Assembly (NCBI GenBank): GCA_964466195.1
Contig: CAYXMQ010000015.1
Coordinates: 24,399-88,398, forward strand
Origin: PFJX01 sp964466195
Lineage (GTDB): Bacteria > Pseudomonadota > Gammaproteobacteria > Burkholderiales > Thiobacillaceae
Reading direction: 5' to 3'
DNA length: 64,000 bases
The position numbers and the translations under genes were made by a program. How positions within the stretch are numbered: the stretch's first letter is position 1; each line of letters opens with the position of its first letter. Of this stretch, positions 42,781 to 51,740 are shown piece after piece. The notes under the pieces were generated by a model, which saw only the letters and a program-made list of their open reading frames with translations, was not told the DNA's origin and did not search any database.

Positions 42781-43653
42781 ATGAATGCTGATTTCAAGAT
42801 TATTGCGCTGGTAGGCAAATTCAACAGCCCGGGTTGTTCCAGCTCGCTGCTGCGTCTGGCTGACTTTCTGCGCAGGCGCGGCCACGAGGTCATGCTGACT
42901 GCGCATACCGCGGATATGTGCGAGATCCGCGATTTTCAGGTCGCGACGCTGAGCGAGATCGGCGGCGTGGTCGATCTGGCGATCGTCATGGGCGGTGATG
43001 GCACGTTGCTGAATATCGCGCGCGCGCTGGTCGATCATCGCGTACCGCTGATCGGCATCAATCAGGGGCGGCTCGGTTTCCTCGCGGACGTGTCTATCGA
43101 CACCATGTTTTCGACCTTGGAGGAGATGCTCTCCGGCCAGTACGTCGCGGAAGAACGCATCATGCTGGAAGCCAGCGTCGAGCGGCATGAGGATGTGCTG
43201 ATCGCCTCGTATGCGTTCAATGATGTGGTGGTGAGCAAGAGCTCCACCGGGCGCCTGATCGAATTCGAGGTCTATATCGACAACCAGTTTGTTTACAGCC
43301 AGCGCGCCGATGGCCTGGTGGTGGCGTCGCCGACCGGTTCGACCGCCTATGCACTGTCTTCCGGCGGGCCGATTCTGCATCCGACCCTGGAAGCGGTGGT
43401 GATGGTGCCGATCTGCCCGCATACCTTGTCGGCGCGGCCGATTGCGGTGAATAGCCGTTCCGAGATCGAGGTCAACCTGATCCACGCGGATGACGGTCGC
43501 GTGCATTTCGACGGCCAGCGCCACGCCGACTTGCAAATCGGCGATCGCGTCGTGATCCGCCGCGCGCATAACACCGTCCGCCTGCTGCATCCGGAAGGCC
43601 ACAACTATTACGACACGCTGCGCCAGAAGCTGCATTGGGGCGAGAAACTATGA
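42781..43653 (+). CDS. nadK: NAD kinase
   Basis: 290 residues. GGDGTLLNIARAL near residue 70 is the ATP-NAD kinase motif, with INQGRLGFLADV, YAFNDVVV and VVASPTGSTAYALSSGGPI further on. It makes NADP from NAD. The place between hrcA and recN is conserved in Betaproteobacteria. A small open frame overlaps its stop. Confidence 0.96.
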   Translation: MNADFKIIALVGKFNSPGCSSSLLRLADFLRRRGHEVMLTAHTADMCEIRDFQVATLSEIGGVVDLAIVMGGDGTLLNIARALVDHRVPLIGINQGRLGFLADVSIDTMFSTLEEMLSGQYVAEERIMLEASVERHEDVLIASYAFNDVVVSKSSTGRLIEFEVYIDNQFVYSQRADGLVVASPTGSTAYALSSGGPILHPTLEAVVMVPICPHTLSARPIAVNSRSEIEVNLIHADDGRVHFDGQRHADLQIGDRVVIRRAHNTVRLLHPEGHNYYDTLRQKLHWGEKL

Positions 43654-43769
43654 ACGGCACGAATACCCTGCGCGGCGGCGACTCTCAAGCCAATCGCCGG
43701 GCTATCCCAAGATTGGCCTGGCCCCTACGGGGCGCAGCTCGGGCTTTTTCGAGCCGGGGGCACAGCTAA
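43650..43769 (+). CDS. Possible small ORF (39 aa) between nadK and recN
   Basis: An ATG overlaps the nadK stop (ATGA) and opens a 39-codon frame that ends 2 bp before recN. The peptide is basic with no recognisable domain (ends AFSSRGHS). The DNA holds several small hairpins (GCCCC-TAC-GGGGC and GGCT...AGCC), so it may instead be a structured spacer or a dispersed repeat. Position is the only support for translation. Confidence 0.25.
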   Translation: MNGTNTLRGGDSQANRRAIPRLAWPLRGAARAFSSRGHS

Positions 43770-43771
43770 CC

Positions 43772-45439
43772 ATGCTGCTCTCTTTGTCCATTTCCGATTT
43801 CGTCCTGGTCGAGCGGCTCACACTCGATTTCGCCGCGGGTTTTTCGGTACTCACCGGCGAGACCGGCGCCGGCAAGTCCATCCTGCTCGATGCCATCGCG
43901 CTGGTGTTGGGTGAACGCGCCGATGCCGGTGTCGTGCGTGAAGGTGCGGCGCGCGCCGAGGTGTCGGCCGAGTTCGCGCTGCAGACCAACGCGGCTTTGG
44001 CCGCCTGGTTGAGCGAAAACGACTTGGCCGGCGAGGAAGACGTGCTGTTGCTGCGCCGCGTGGTCGAAGCTAGCGGCCGTTCGCGCGCCTTCATCAACGG
44101 CCGTCCGGCGACGGCCCAGCAATTGAAGGAAGCGGGCGATTTTCTGGTCGATATTCACGGCCAGCATGCGCACTACTCGTTGCTCAAGGCGGCGGAACAG
44201 CGTCGATTGCTGGATGCTTTTGGCGGCAGCACCGATCTGGCCGCCGAGACCGCGAGCGCATTTCGGGCCTGGCGCGATCTGGCCGCGCGGCGCGAGGCGG
44301 CCGAGCAGCATGCCGGCGAGCAAGACGCTGAGCGTGAACGTTTGGTCTGGGTGGAGCAGGAACTGGCGGCGCTCGATTTCAGCCTGCCGGGTTGGCAGGA
44401 CCTGCAGGATGAGCATCGTCGACTGGCGCATGCGGCCGAGCTGGCGACGGGCGCCCAGGCCGCCAGTGAAGCCCTGGAGGCGGAAGAGGCCGGCCTGCTC
44501 AACCGCCTGCGCGCCTTGCGCAGCAATCTGGCCGATCTGGCAGCCATCGACGTCGCGTTGGCCGAGCCGGTCGGCTTGCTGGAAAGCGCGACGGAAACCT
44601 TGCATGAAGCGGCGCGCGAACTGAGCCGCTATGCGGATCGCATCGAGCTCGATCCGGAGGCATTAAATCTGGCGGAGTTGCGTTTGGCGGCGGTACAAAC
44701 CGCCGCGCGCAAATTCCGCTTGCGGCCGGAAGAGATTCCCGACCATCTCGCCGCCACCCGCAGTCAGTTGGCGCAACTGGGCGCCGCGTCCGATCTCGTC
44801 GCTTTGGCGCAAGCGGAAACCGAGGCGGCGCAGGTCTATCAAGGCTTGGCGCAGTCGCTTTCCAAGCAGCGCCAGGCAGCAGCCGGCGCGCTCGGCCTGG
44901 CGGTGAGCGCCGCGATGCAGCAGCTCTCGATGCAAGGCGGACGTTTCGAGGTCGGCTTGATCTCGGATGAGGTTGCAACCCATGCCGCGGCATACGGCCT
45001 GGAAGACGTCGAATTCCGTGTTTCGCCGCATGCCGGCCAAGCGGTCAAACCCCTGGCCAAGACGGCTTCCGGCGGCGAGCTCTCGCGCATCGGCCTGGCC
45101 CTGCAAACCGTGCTTTCAGGCACATCCGGCGCGCCCACCCTGCTGTTCGACGAGGTGGATAGCGGCATCGGCGGCGGCGTCGCGGAAATCGTCGGGCGCA
45201 TGCTGGCCGAGTTGGGGGCGAGCCGCCAGGTGTTGTGCGTTACCCATTTGCCGCAAGTCGCCGCGCGCGCCGGGCGGCATTATCAGGTCAGCAAGGAAAA
45301 TCGGGACGGCCGTGCCGTCTCCGGCGTGACCGTGCTGAGTCATGGCGAGCGGGTCGAGGAGGTCGCGCGCATGTTGGGCGGCGTGACCTTGACCGACGCG
45401 ACGCGCGCGCACGCCGAGGAAATGCTGGCGGCGAACTGA
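43772..45439 (+). CDS. recN: DNA repair protein RecN
   Basis: 555 residues of the SMC-like recombination protein. Walker A GETGAGKSILLDAIALVLG near residue 29, a long coiled-coil middle (about 150-380), signature LAKTASGGELSRIGLAL near 430 and Walker B TLLFDEVDSGIGG near 454. It works in double-strand break repair. The ribosome binding site is weak; translation may depend on the preceding small frame. Confidence 0.95.
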   Translation: MLLSLSISDFVLVERLTLDFAAGFSVLTGETGAGKSILLDAIALVLGERADAGVVREGAARAEVSAEFALQTNAALAAWLSENDLAGEEDVLLLRRVVEASGRSRAFINGRPATAQQLKEAGDFLVDIHGQHAHYSLLKAAEQRRLLDAFGGSTDLAAETASAFRAWRDLAARREAAEQHAGEQDAERERLVWVEQELAALDFSLPGWQDLQDEHRRLAHAAELATGAQAASEALEAEEAGLLNRLRALRSNLADLAAIDVALAEPVGLLESATETLHEAARELSRYADRIELDPEALNLAELRLAAVQTAARKFRLRPEEIPDHLAATRSQLAQLGAASDLVALAQAETEAAQVYQGLAQSLSKQRQAAAGALGLAVSAAMQQLSMQGGRFEVGLISDEVATHAAAYGLEDVEFRVSPHAGQAVKPLAKTASGGELSRIGLALQTVLSGTSGAPTLLFDEVDSGIGGGVAEIVGRMLAELGASRQVLCVTHLPQVAARAGRHYQVSKENRDGRAVSGVTVLSHGERVEEVARMLGGVTLTDATRAHAEEMLAAN

Positions 45440-45447
45440 ACGGCGGC

Positions 45448-45879
45448 CTAGTCCTTGGCCCGGTTCGGGCAGTTCTCGCGCTCGCAGTCGACGTAAAGGT
45501 GCAGCGCATGTTCCGCCAGTTTGAAACCATGTTGCTTGGCGATGGCTTGTTGGCGGCGTTCGATTTCTTCGTCGAAAAACTCCTCCACGTGGCCGCATTG
45601 CAAACACAACAAATGGTCGTGATGGCCGCCCCGGTTGAGTTCGTACACGGCCTTGTCGTTGTCGAAGTGATGCCGGATCAGAATGCCGGCATGCTCGAAC
45701 TGGGTCAGCACGCGATATACCGTAGCCAGCCCGACATCGACGCTATCGGTCATCAGGAGCCGATAGACATCATCCGCGGTCAGATGGCGCTGATCGGTCT
45801 GCTCGAACAAGGCGAGGATTTTCAGGCGCGGGCCGGTGACTTTCAGGCCCAGAGTCTTGAGTTGATCGGTGCTGGTCAT
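45448..45879 (-). CDS. fur: Ferric uptake regulator Fur
   Basis: 143 residues, N-terminal winged helix (LKVTGPRLKILALFE, DVGLATVYRVLTQFE) and C-terminal metal-binding dimer domain with HHDHLLCLQCG and CENC-type ENCPN at the end. It controls iron metabolism. The gene is divergent from bamE, a classic arrangement also seen in Pseudomonas (fur-omlA), and converges with recN. Confidence 0.96.
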   Translation of the reverse strand: MTSTDQLKTLGLKVTGPRLKILALFEQTDQRHLTADDVYRLLMTDSVDVGLATVYRVLTQFEHAGILIRHHFDNDKAVYELNRGGHHDHLLCLQCGHVEEFFDEEIERRQQAIAKQHGFKLAEHALHLYVDCERENCPNRAKD

Positions 45880-45911
45880 GGCGGTTGTCGGCTAGGAGTG
45901 GCGTGGCGATG

Positions 45912-45928
45912 CGCGCTATCATAGCGCG
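45912..45928. promoter_or_regulatory. Perfect 17-bp palindrome in the fur/bamE divergent region
   Basis: CGCGCTAT-C-ATAGCGCG has perfect 8-bp arms and contains TATGAT on the minus strand, which fits a -10 for fur with a leader of about 30 nt, and TATCAT on the plus strand. It could be an operator overlapping divergent promoters. It does not match the Fur box. Confidence 0.5.
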
Positions 45929-45998
45929 GCTTCCCGCACTCACCGTCGCCTCGACCGCGACTTTGCATTTTTCGACCTTGCGTTTATCGACCCTGCTC

Positions 45999-46367
45999 AT
46001 GCGCCTTCCCTTTTGGTTACTTCTCATTCTGCTGGCCGGTTGCAGCAGTTGGTCCAACCCCATCGATCAGATCAAGCCGCACAAAATCGACATCGCCCAA
46101 GGCAATGCCCTGACGCAAGACATGCTCGACAAGTTGAAGCCCGGCATGACGCAGTCGCAGGTGCGCTTCATTCTTGGTACGCCGCTGATCGTCGATCCAT
46201 TCCGTAACAATCGCTGGGACTATGTTTATCGCCTGGAGAAGGAAGGCAAGCTGGCGGAAAACCGGCGTGTCACAGTGGTGTTTGAAAACGACAAGCTGAA
46301 GGCGCTGCAAGGCGATGTGGTGGCTGCACCCATCAAGACGGAAGCAATGGAGGCAGGCAAGAAATGA
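45999..46367 (+). CDS. bamE: Outer membrane assembly lipoprotein BamE
   Basis: 122 residues: lipoprotein signal with LLAGCSS (lipidated Cys near 15), then the SmpA/OmlA fold with LKPGMTQSQVRFILGTPLI and NRWDYVYRL. BamE stabilises the BAM complex that folds outer membrane barrels. ATG 45999 puts the lipobox at the right distance; the frame is open much further upstream. It overlaps dapB by 4 bp. Confidence 0.94.
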   Translation: MRLPFWLLLILLAGCSSWSNPIDQIKPHKIDIAQGNALTQDMLDKLKPGMTQSQVRFILGTPLIVDPFRNNRWDYVYRLEKEGKLAENRRVTVVFENDKLKALQGDVVAAPIKTEAMEAGKK

Positions 46368-47164
46368 TCAACGTAGCAATTGCCGGGGTTTCCGGTCGCA
46401 TGGGTCGGACCTTGCTGGAAGCCGTGATGGCGGCATCCGATTTGCGCCTGCACGCCGCATTGGACCGCGCCGGCAGTGCCGCGTTGGATGCCGATGCCGG
46501 CAGCCTGGTCGGCGCCGCGCTGGGCGTCAAAGTTCGTGCCGATGTCGCTGCCGCGCTGGCCGGCGCCGAAGTGCTGATCGACTTCACGCGGCCGGAAGCC
46601 ACGCTGCATCATCTGCAGGCCTGCGTCGACAACAAGGTCGGGCTGATCATCGGCACGACCGGTTTCGACATGGCCGGCAAGGCGGCGATCGAACAGGCGG
46701 CGAAATCCATCCCCATCGTGTTTGCACCCAACATGAGCGTCGGCGTCAATCTGGCCTTGAAGCTGCTGGACATGGCCGCACGCGTGCTGGATGACGATTT
46801 CGACATCGAAATCGTCGAAGCGCATCACCGACATAAGGTCGATGCGCCCTCGGGCACCGCTTTGCGCATGGGCGAGGTGATCGCTGACGCGTTGGGGCGC
46901 GACCTCAAGACCTGCGCCGTCTATGGCCGCGAGGGTGTTACCGGCGAGCGCGAAGCCCGTACCATCGGCTTTGCCACGGTGCGTGGCGGCGACATCGTCG
47001 GCGACCATACCGTTTTGTTCGCCGGCGTGGGAGAGCGCCTGGAAATCACCCACAAAGCCAGCAGCCGCATGACCTTCGCCCTGGGCGCGCTGCGCGCGGC
47101 TCGTTTTCTCTCGGGTAAGCGGGATGGCCTGTTCGATATGCAGGACGTGCTCGGCTTGCGATGA
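46364..47164 (+). CDS. dapB: 4-hydroxy-tetrahydrodipicolinate reductase DapB
   Basis: 266 residues. NAD(P)-binding VAIAGVSGRMGRTLLEA at the N-terminus, IGTTGF, and the substrate motif EAHHRHKVDAPSGTALRMGE near residue 153. It acts in lysine and peptidoglycan precursor synthesis. It follows bamE with a coupled start. Confidence 0.96.
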   Translation: MINVAIAGVSGRMGRTLLEAVMAASDLRLHAALDRAGSAALDADAGSLVGAALGVKVRADVAAALAGAEVLIDFTRPEATLHHLQACVDNKVGLIIGTTGFDMAGKAAIEQAAKSIPIVFAPNMSVGVNLALKLLDMAARVLDDDFDIEIVEAHHRHKVDAPSGTALRMGEVIADALGRDLKTCAVYGREGVTGEREARTIGFATVRGGDIVGDHTVLFAGVGERLEITHKASSRMTFALGALRAARFLSGKRDGLFDMQDVLGLR

Positions 47165-47188
47165 TGGGTTTTCCGGCCGACGAACTGC

Positions 47189-47632
47189 ATGATCGATAAA
47201 CTTATTGCTGAGGCGGCTTGCTTGCGCAAGTTGTCGTTGATTCTGTGTCTGCTGCTGCTTGCTCCGCTGGCCTGGGGGGTGGAGATCATCGCCAACCGTT
47301 CGGTCAGCGTGAATACGCTGTCGCTGGCGTCCGCACGCGCGATATTCGGCATGCGCCAGACCAAATGGCTGGATGACACGCGTATTCAGGTCTTTGTCCT
47401 CGACGATGCACATCCGGCCCATGTCGCACTGTGCAAGGAGCAACTCAATCTATTCCCCTATCAGTTGCGCCAGTCTTGGGATCGGCTGGTTTATTCCGGT
47501 ATGGCTCAGGCGCCGATCGAAGTCGCCAGCGAAGAAGAACTCATCAACAGGGTGGCCACGACGTCTGGCGCCATTGGTTACGTCAGGAAGGTGAAGCCGA
47601 ATGATTCGATCAAGATCATCGCCGTTCAGTAA
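47189..47632 (+). CDS. Short periplasmic PstS-like substrate-binding protein
   Basis: 147 residues with a signal peptide (LSLILCLLLLAPLAWG) and one lobe of a phosphate-binding-like fold (SLASARAIFGMRQTKWLDD, then SGAIGYVRKVKP), about half the length of PstS. Such short versions occur next to porin-like and signalling genes. It lies at the head of a three-gene run with a barrel protein and a GGDEF/EAL sensor, so it may sense a ligand rather than feed an ABC transporter. Its 3' end overlaps the next gene by 32 bp. Confidence 0.75.
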   Translation: MIDKLIAEAACLRKLSLILCLLLLAPLAWGVEIIANRSVSVNTLSLASARAIFGMRQTKWLDDTRIQVFVLDDAHPAHVALCKEQLNLFPYQLRQSWDRLVYSGMAQAPIEVASEEELINRVATTSGAIGYVRKVKPNDSIKIIAVQ

Positions 47633-48833
47633 CGCGTTGGTTGCCGCGTGCGCCGTTTGCTGCACAGGTTGGGCGCAAGCGCAGGAATTGGGCCAGGGCG
47701 TGCAGGCGCATGGTTTTGTCAGCCAGAGTCTGGTTTACACCAGCGATAACAACGTCGGCGGCGACAGCGACGACAGTCTGTCCACGAACTTGCGTGAGTT
47801 GGGCGCCAATCTGTCCTGGCGACCCAATCCCGACTGGCTGTTTTCCGGACAGGCGCTGGCGCGCTGGGCGGGTGAATCGGATCGAGGTGAACTGCGCCTG
47901 GACTATGGCTACGTGAGCCGAACGCTGCGGGTCAGTGGCGAGGGGCAGGCCGGCGTGCGCGTCGGCAAGATCAAGAACCCGTATGGCTTCTTCAATACCA
48001 CGCGTGATGTTGCACATACCCGGCCCGGCATCATCATGCCGCAGTCGATCTATCTGGACCGCATCCGAAATTTCATCCTCAGCGCACCCGGCGTGGCGGC
48101 GTATGGCCATCACGCCGACACGAATCTGGATATCTCGTGGTCGCTGGGGGCGGTGCGCTTTGACGGCGACGATGCCGATCTGGAGCATCTGTTTTTGCTC
48201 GGAGATCGGCCAGGGGCGCTCAAGGGCGACACGTCGTGGACCGGCCAGATCATGGCCGACATCAATGGCGGTCGTTGGCGCGTCGGCTTGACTTTGGGTG
48301 ACGTCAATATGCATTTCACCCCCGACGCCTCGATGGCCTTGCAGCCCGCACCCTTCAGGCTGGCGAGGGGGCGCAATCGCCTGACTCCGGCGGTGTTGTC
48401 GCTGGAACACAATGCGGAAAAATTCAGCTTTACCAGCGAGTACAGCCAAGTGAAACATGATAGCCGCGATTACGGGACCAGCCCGCTGGCCATGGCTTTG
48501 CAAAACCCGAATACGCTCGAAGCCTGGTATGTGCAAGCAACCTACCGGCCGACTCCGGATTGGCGTTTCTATCTGCGTCGCGACGTGATTTACCTTGATA
48601 AAGATGACAAGAAGGGCGCTCAGATCACGCCGCCACGTACTCCCTACATGTTTTATGCCAAGGATTGGACGCTGGGCGCACGCTATAACATGAACGCCTG
48701 GACGTTCTCGGCGGAATACCACAAGGTGGATGGCACGCTTTGGGTGTCGCCGCTGGATTCGCCGATACTCCCGGTCAACACGCAATCGAAAGACTGGGAC
48801 ATGCTGTTGCTGCAAGCCGCCTGGCGTTTCTGA
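47601..48833 (+). CDS. Porin-like outer membrane beta-barrel protein
   Basis: 410 residues with a signal peptide (to about AQAQ, residue 28), many alternating amphipathic strands and a C-terminal Phe (QAAWRF), the BAM recognition signature. HGFVSQSLVYTSDNNVGG at the start and WYVQATYRPTPDWRFYLRRD late resemble porin-type proteins found with cyclic di-GMP enzymes. Ligand unknown. The start ATG lies inside the upstream gene, and the next gene starts 10 bp after its stop. Confidence 0.8.
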   Translation: MIRSRSSPFSNALVAACAVCCTGWAQAQELGQGVQAHGFVSQSLVYTSDNNVGGDSDDSLSTNLRELGANLSWRPNPDWLFSGQALARWAGESDRGELRLDYGYVSRTLRVSGEGQAGVRVGKIKNPYGFFNTTRDVAHTRPGIIMPQSIYLDRIRNFILSAPGVAAYGHHADTNLDISWSLGAVRFDGDDADLEHLFLLGDRPGALKGDTSWTGQIMADINGGRWRVGLTLGDVNMHFTPDASMALQPAPFRLARGRNRLTPAVLSLEHNAEKFSFTSEYSQVKHDSRDYGTSPLAMALQNPNTLEAWYVQATYRPTPDWRFYLRRDVIYLDKDDKKGAQITPPRTPYMFYAKDWTLGARYNMNAWTFSAEYHKVDGTLWVSPLDSPILPVNTQSKDWDMLLLQAAWRF

Positions 48834-48843
48834 GATCGTCCTG

Positions 48844-51666
48844 ATGTCATCGCATCCCCCGCGCGCGCGTTTTTTCAGCATCCGGCTGCGCATCCTTTTG
48901 TTCGCCGGCCTGGCCCTGGTCTTCGCCACGGCCGCGTTTACCTGGCTGGCCCTGCGCCAGTTGGACGAGCGTCAAGGCGCCCAGCAGGTTGAGCAACGGG
49001 CGCGCGCCGTCGATCTGGCCGGGCGGTTGTTTCAGCAGCAATCTGCGCGTTTGCAATCGCTGGGCACCCTGGTGGCTGATTTGCCGGGCTTGCGCGCTGC
49101 GCTGCGCAACCGCGATTCCGCCATGCTGGCGCGGGTGTTCGATCCGTTCTGGTCCGACCTGAATCTCAACCACGGGCTGGATCGCGTGGCCTTCTTCAGC
49201 CCGGACAGCGAAGGAATATCCGAGTGGGGCATGGCCGATATCGGCGCGCGTGCGAAGGCGATGGCGCGTGCGGCCGCGCACGAGGAGATGCCGCAATACT
49301 GGCTGGCCTGCGGCGTCAAATGCCTCTACACCACGGCGGTTCCTCTGGTTGAAGGCGGCCACACCGTCGGCGCCATCTTGCTGGCGACCGGTTTGCAGGA
49401 CATGGTCATGGATTTTCGACGCCTCTCCGGCATCGAAGTGGCGGTCGTCGCCAGCAAGCAGGAAAGCTCGGGGCGCAGCACAATAAGTTCGGTGTTGTCG
49501 GTCAGCGGCGGCAAGATCTATGAAGACTTGGTGCGCTCCTTGCCTGAACAAATGACACGCGGCCAGCCTGCCGGCGAGAAGGATGGCCAAGCCCTCGAGC
49601 TCACCCGTGATGGCCGTCATTACCGGCTGTACAGCTTTGCCGCGCCGGCCCCGGGCTCGGACGGCGTCAAGCTGCTGGCAATCGCCGATATCACCGCCGA
49701 ACGACTTGAAATGGACGATGCGGTGCGGGACAGCCTCGTGTTGGGCGCGTTGATTCTGGTCCTGGCCTTAGGGTTGCTCTACGGGATGCTGCGCTTGACG
49801 ATGAATCGCATGCGCCAAGCCATGGTGGCTTTGCCGTTGCTGGGCGAGGGGCGCTACAACGACGCGCGCGGCGCCTTTCGCTTGCCGTCGGCTTCTGCGC
49901 ATTACCGGGACGAAGTCGATGACCTGGCCGAGCTGACCTACGCCCTGGCCAACACGCTGGAGCAGCTGCGTGCCGAGTCGCGGCAACAGGCCGCCTCGCT
50001 GCGTGCGCAGGCAACACAGCTGGAACAGGAACGCGACTTCGTCGCCGGTCTGCTCGATACCGCACCGGTATTGATCCTGACCTATGGCCGCGACGGGCGC
50101 ATACGCCTGGCCAACGCGCATGCCGTGCGCAGCAGCGGCTTGACGGCCGAGCCAACGACACGCTCGCTGATCGGCCAGCCCTTTAGCGGCGTTTTCATGA
50201 ACGGCGCGCAATCCCAAGCCCATGCCGCTTTGCTGAATCACATCAAGCCGGGTGAAGTGCCGCACAGCGAGAGCAGTTTTGGACATACGGATGGCGTAAC
50301 GCACGATGTCCTCTGGTTCCATTCCTGTCTTGAACAAGGCAGCGGCGAGCATCTCTTCCTGTCAGTCGGGCTGGACGTGACCGATTACCGTGCGGTTGAG
50401 CGCAATCTGCGACTGCTCTCCGAGCATGATGGCGTGACCGGCCTGTACAACCGGCGGGCATTCAAGCGTGAACTCGATGCGCTGTTGACATCGGGTCGGC
50501 GTGGCGTGCTGGTGTTGCTCGATATCGATGAGTTCAAGGCGGTGAACGAAAGCGGCGGGCATGAGGCGGGCGATTCCGTTCTGGCCGATTGTTCGCGATA
50601 TATCCAGAGCCTGCAGCCGCATCCCTGCCTCGCGGGACGCCTGGGCGCCGACGATTTCGCGCTGGTCATGACCGACATCAGCCCGGCCGAGGCCATCGTT
50701 CTGGCGCGCGGACTGAATCACGGTTTGCCGGCTTCCAACCTGGAGAACGCCGCCGGCATGCATGCGCGCATCACGTCTTGCGTCGGCCTGGTGTTGTTTC
50801 CCGAGCATGGCGATCAAGCCGACATTTTGCTGGCCAACGCCGAAATCGCGCTGGCGCAGGCGCGTGCCAAAGGCCATGGTTCATGGCATTTGTATACGCT
50901 CGACGACCCCTATCGGGAAGCGGCCGGACGCCGGACCTATTGGCGTGAGGAAGTCGAACGCGGCCTCGACGATGACGCTTTCGTGATGCATTTCCAGCCC
51001 ATACAGCACATCGTCAGCGGTCACATCGGCCATTACGAGGCCTTGATCCGGCTGAATGGCAAGGACGGCAAGCTGATTCCGCCGGGCATGTTCATCGACG
51101 TCGCGGAGAGCACGGGATTGATCCGCCGCATCGATCGTTGGGTGATCGAAACCGTGGTGGCTTTCGTCGCCAGGCAAGCGCCGGGCATCAAGGTGGCGCT
51201 CAATTTGTCGAGCCGCAGCTTCGACGATGATGTCGCCTTTGAAACCATGCAGGCGGCGCTGATCAAGCACAATCTGGCAGGGGATCAGCTGCTGCTGGAG
51301 ATTACTGAAACCGCCGCTCTGGCCAATCTTTCCAGCGCCATTCGCATCATGAGCAAGTTGCGCGGGCTCGGCTGCGCCTTCGGCCTGGACGATTTCGGCG
51401 TCGGCTACAGCTCGTTCCAGTACCTCAAGGAATTGCCGTTCGACTTCGTCAAGATTGACGGCTCATTCGTCAAAGGCCTGACCTTGCGGCCTGACGATGT
51501 GGTGTTCGTGAAGGCGCTCAATGACGCGGTCAAGGGCTACGGCAAAGCCACCATCGCCGAATTCGTCGAAGACGAGGCCACGCTGAATATCCTGCGCGAA
51601 ATCGGCGTCGATTACGCGCAAGGCTATCTGATCGGCCGGCCCAGCCCCGAGTTGCTGCAAGGGTAA
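48844..51666 (+). CDS. Membrane sensor with PAS, degenerate GGDEF and EAL domains
   Basis: 940 residues. N-terminal helix (about 18-38), a large periplasmic sensor region (about 40-295), a second helix (about 300-325), a HAMP-like linker and coiled coil, a PAS domain (about 395-520), a GGDEF domain and an EAL domain. The GGDEF signature is GADDF, so cyclase activity is doubtful. The EAL domain keeps EALIR, NLSSR, EITET, DDFG and KIDG, which supports c-di-GMP hydrolysis. ATG 48844 follows the porin stop closely. Third gene of the PstS-like/porin/sensor unit. Confidence 0.88.
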   Translation: MSSHPPRARFFSIRLRILLFAGLALVFATAAFTWLALRQLDERQGAQQVEQRARAVDLAGRLFQQQSARLQSLGTLVADLPGLRAALRNRDSAMLARVFDPFWSDLNLNHGLDRVAFFSPDSEGISEWGMADIGARAKAMARAAAHEEMPQYWLACGVKCLYTTAVPLVEGGHTVGAILLATGLQDMVMDFRRLSGIEVAVVASKQESSGRSTISSVLSVSGGKIYEDLVRSLPEQMTRGQPAGEKDGQALELTRDGRHYRLYSFAAPAPGSDGVKLLAIADITAERLEMDDAVRDSLVLGALILVLALGLLYGMLRLTMNRMRQAMVALPLLGEGRYNDARGAFRLPSASAHYRDEVDDLAELTYALANTLEQLRAESRQQAASLRAQATQLEQERDFVAGLLDTAPVLILTYGRDGRIRLANAHAVRSSGLTAEPTTRSLIGQPFSGVFMNGAQSQAHAALLNHIKPGEVPHSESSFGHTDGVTHDVLWFHSCLEQGSGEHLFLSVGLDVTDYRAVERNLRLLSEHDGVTGLYNRRAFKRELDALLTSGRRGVLVLLDIDEFKAVNESGGHEAGDSVLADCSRYIQSLQPHPCLAGRLGADDFALVMTDISPAEAIVLARGLNHGLPASNLENAAGMHARITSCVGLVLFPEHGDQADILLANAEIALAQARAKGHGSWHLYTLDDPYREAAGRRTYWREEVERGLDDDAFVMHFQPIQHIVSGHIGHYEALIRLNGKDGKLIPPGMFIDVAESTGLIRRIDRWVIETVVAFVARQAPGIKVALNLSSRSFDDDVAFETMQAALIKHNLAGDQLLLEITETAALANLSSAIRIMSKLRGLGCAFGLDDFGVGYSSFQYLKELPFDFVKIDGSFVKGLTLRPDDVVFVKALNDAVKGYGKATIAEFVEDEATLNILREIGVDYAQGYLIGRPSPELLQG

Positions 51667-51679
51667 TCTGGCCATCCCT

Positions 51680-51707
51680 CTTGAAGCGGGGCGGCTCGGC
51701 CTCATAA
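51680..51707 (+). promoter_or_regulatory. Sigma-32 type promoter of htpG
   Basis: CTTGAAG (51680-51686), 13-bp spacer, CCTCATAA (51700-51707). This matches the RpoH consensus CTTGAAA-N11-16-CCCCATNT closely and lies 34 bp upstream of the htpG ATG. Confidence 0.78.
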
Positions 51708-51710
51708 CAC

Positions 51711-51732
51711 TTCCCTGTTTTCAACAAGGGAA
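51711..51732 (+). promoter_or_regulatory. Hairpin sequestering the htpG ribosome binding site (possible RNA thermometer)
   Basis: TTCCCTGTT (51711-51719) can pair with AAC-A-AGGGAA (51723-51732, one bulged A). The 3' arm is the Shine-Dalgarno AAGGGAA, 8 nt before the ATG at 51741. A weak stem over the ribosome binding site of a heat shock gene suggests opening on heating, but it does not match a named thermometer class. Confidence 0.5.
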
Positions 51733-51740
51733 AGTGGACC

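Noticed and set aside
43702..43760. GC-rich hairpins before recN as a terminator of nadK
   Set aside because: The stems are short or imperfect and the T-run lies inside a loop; kept only as a note on the small frame.
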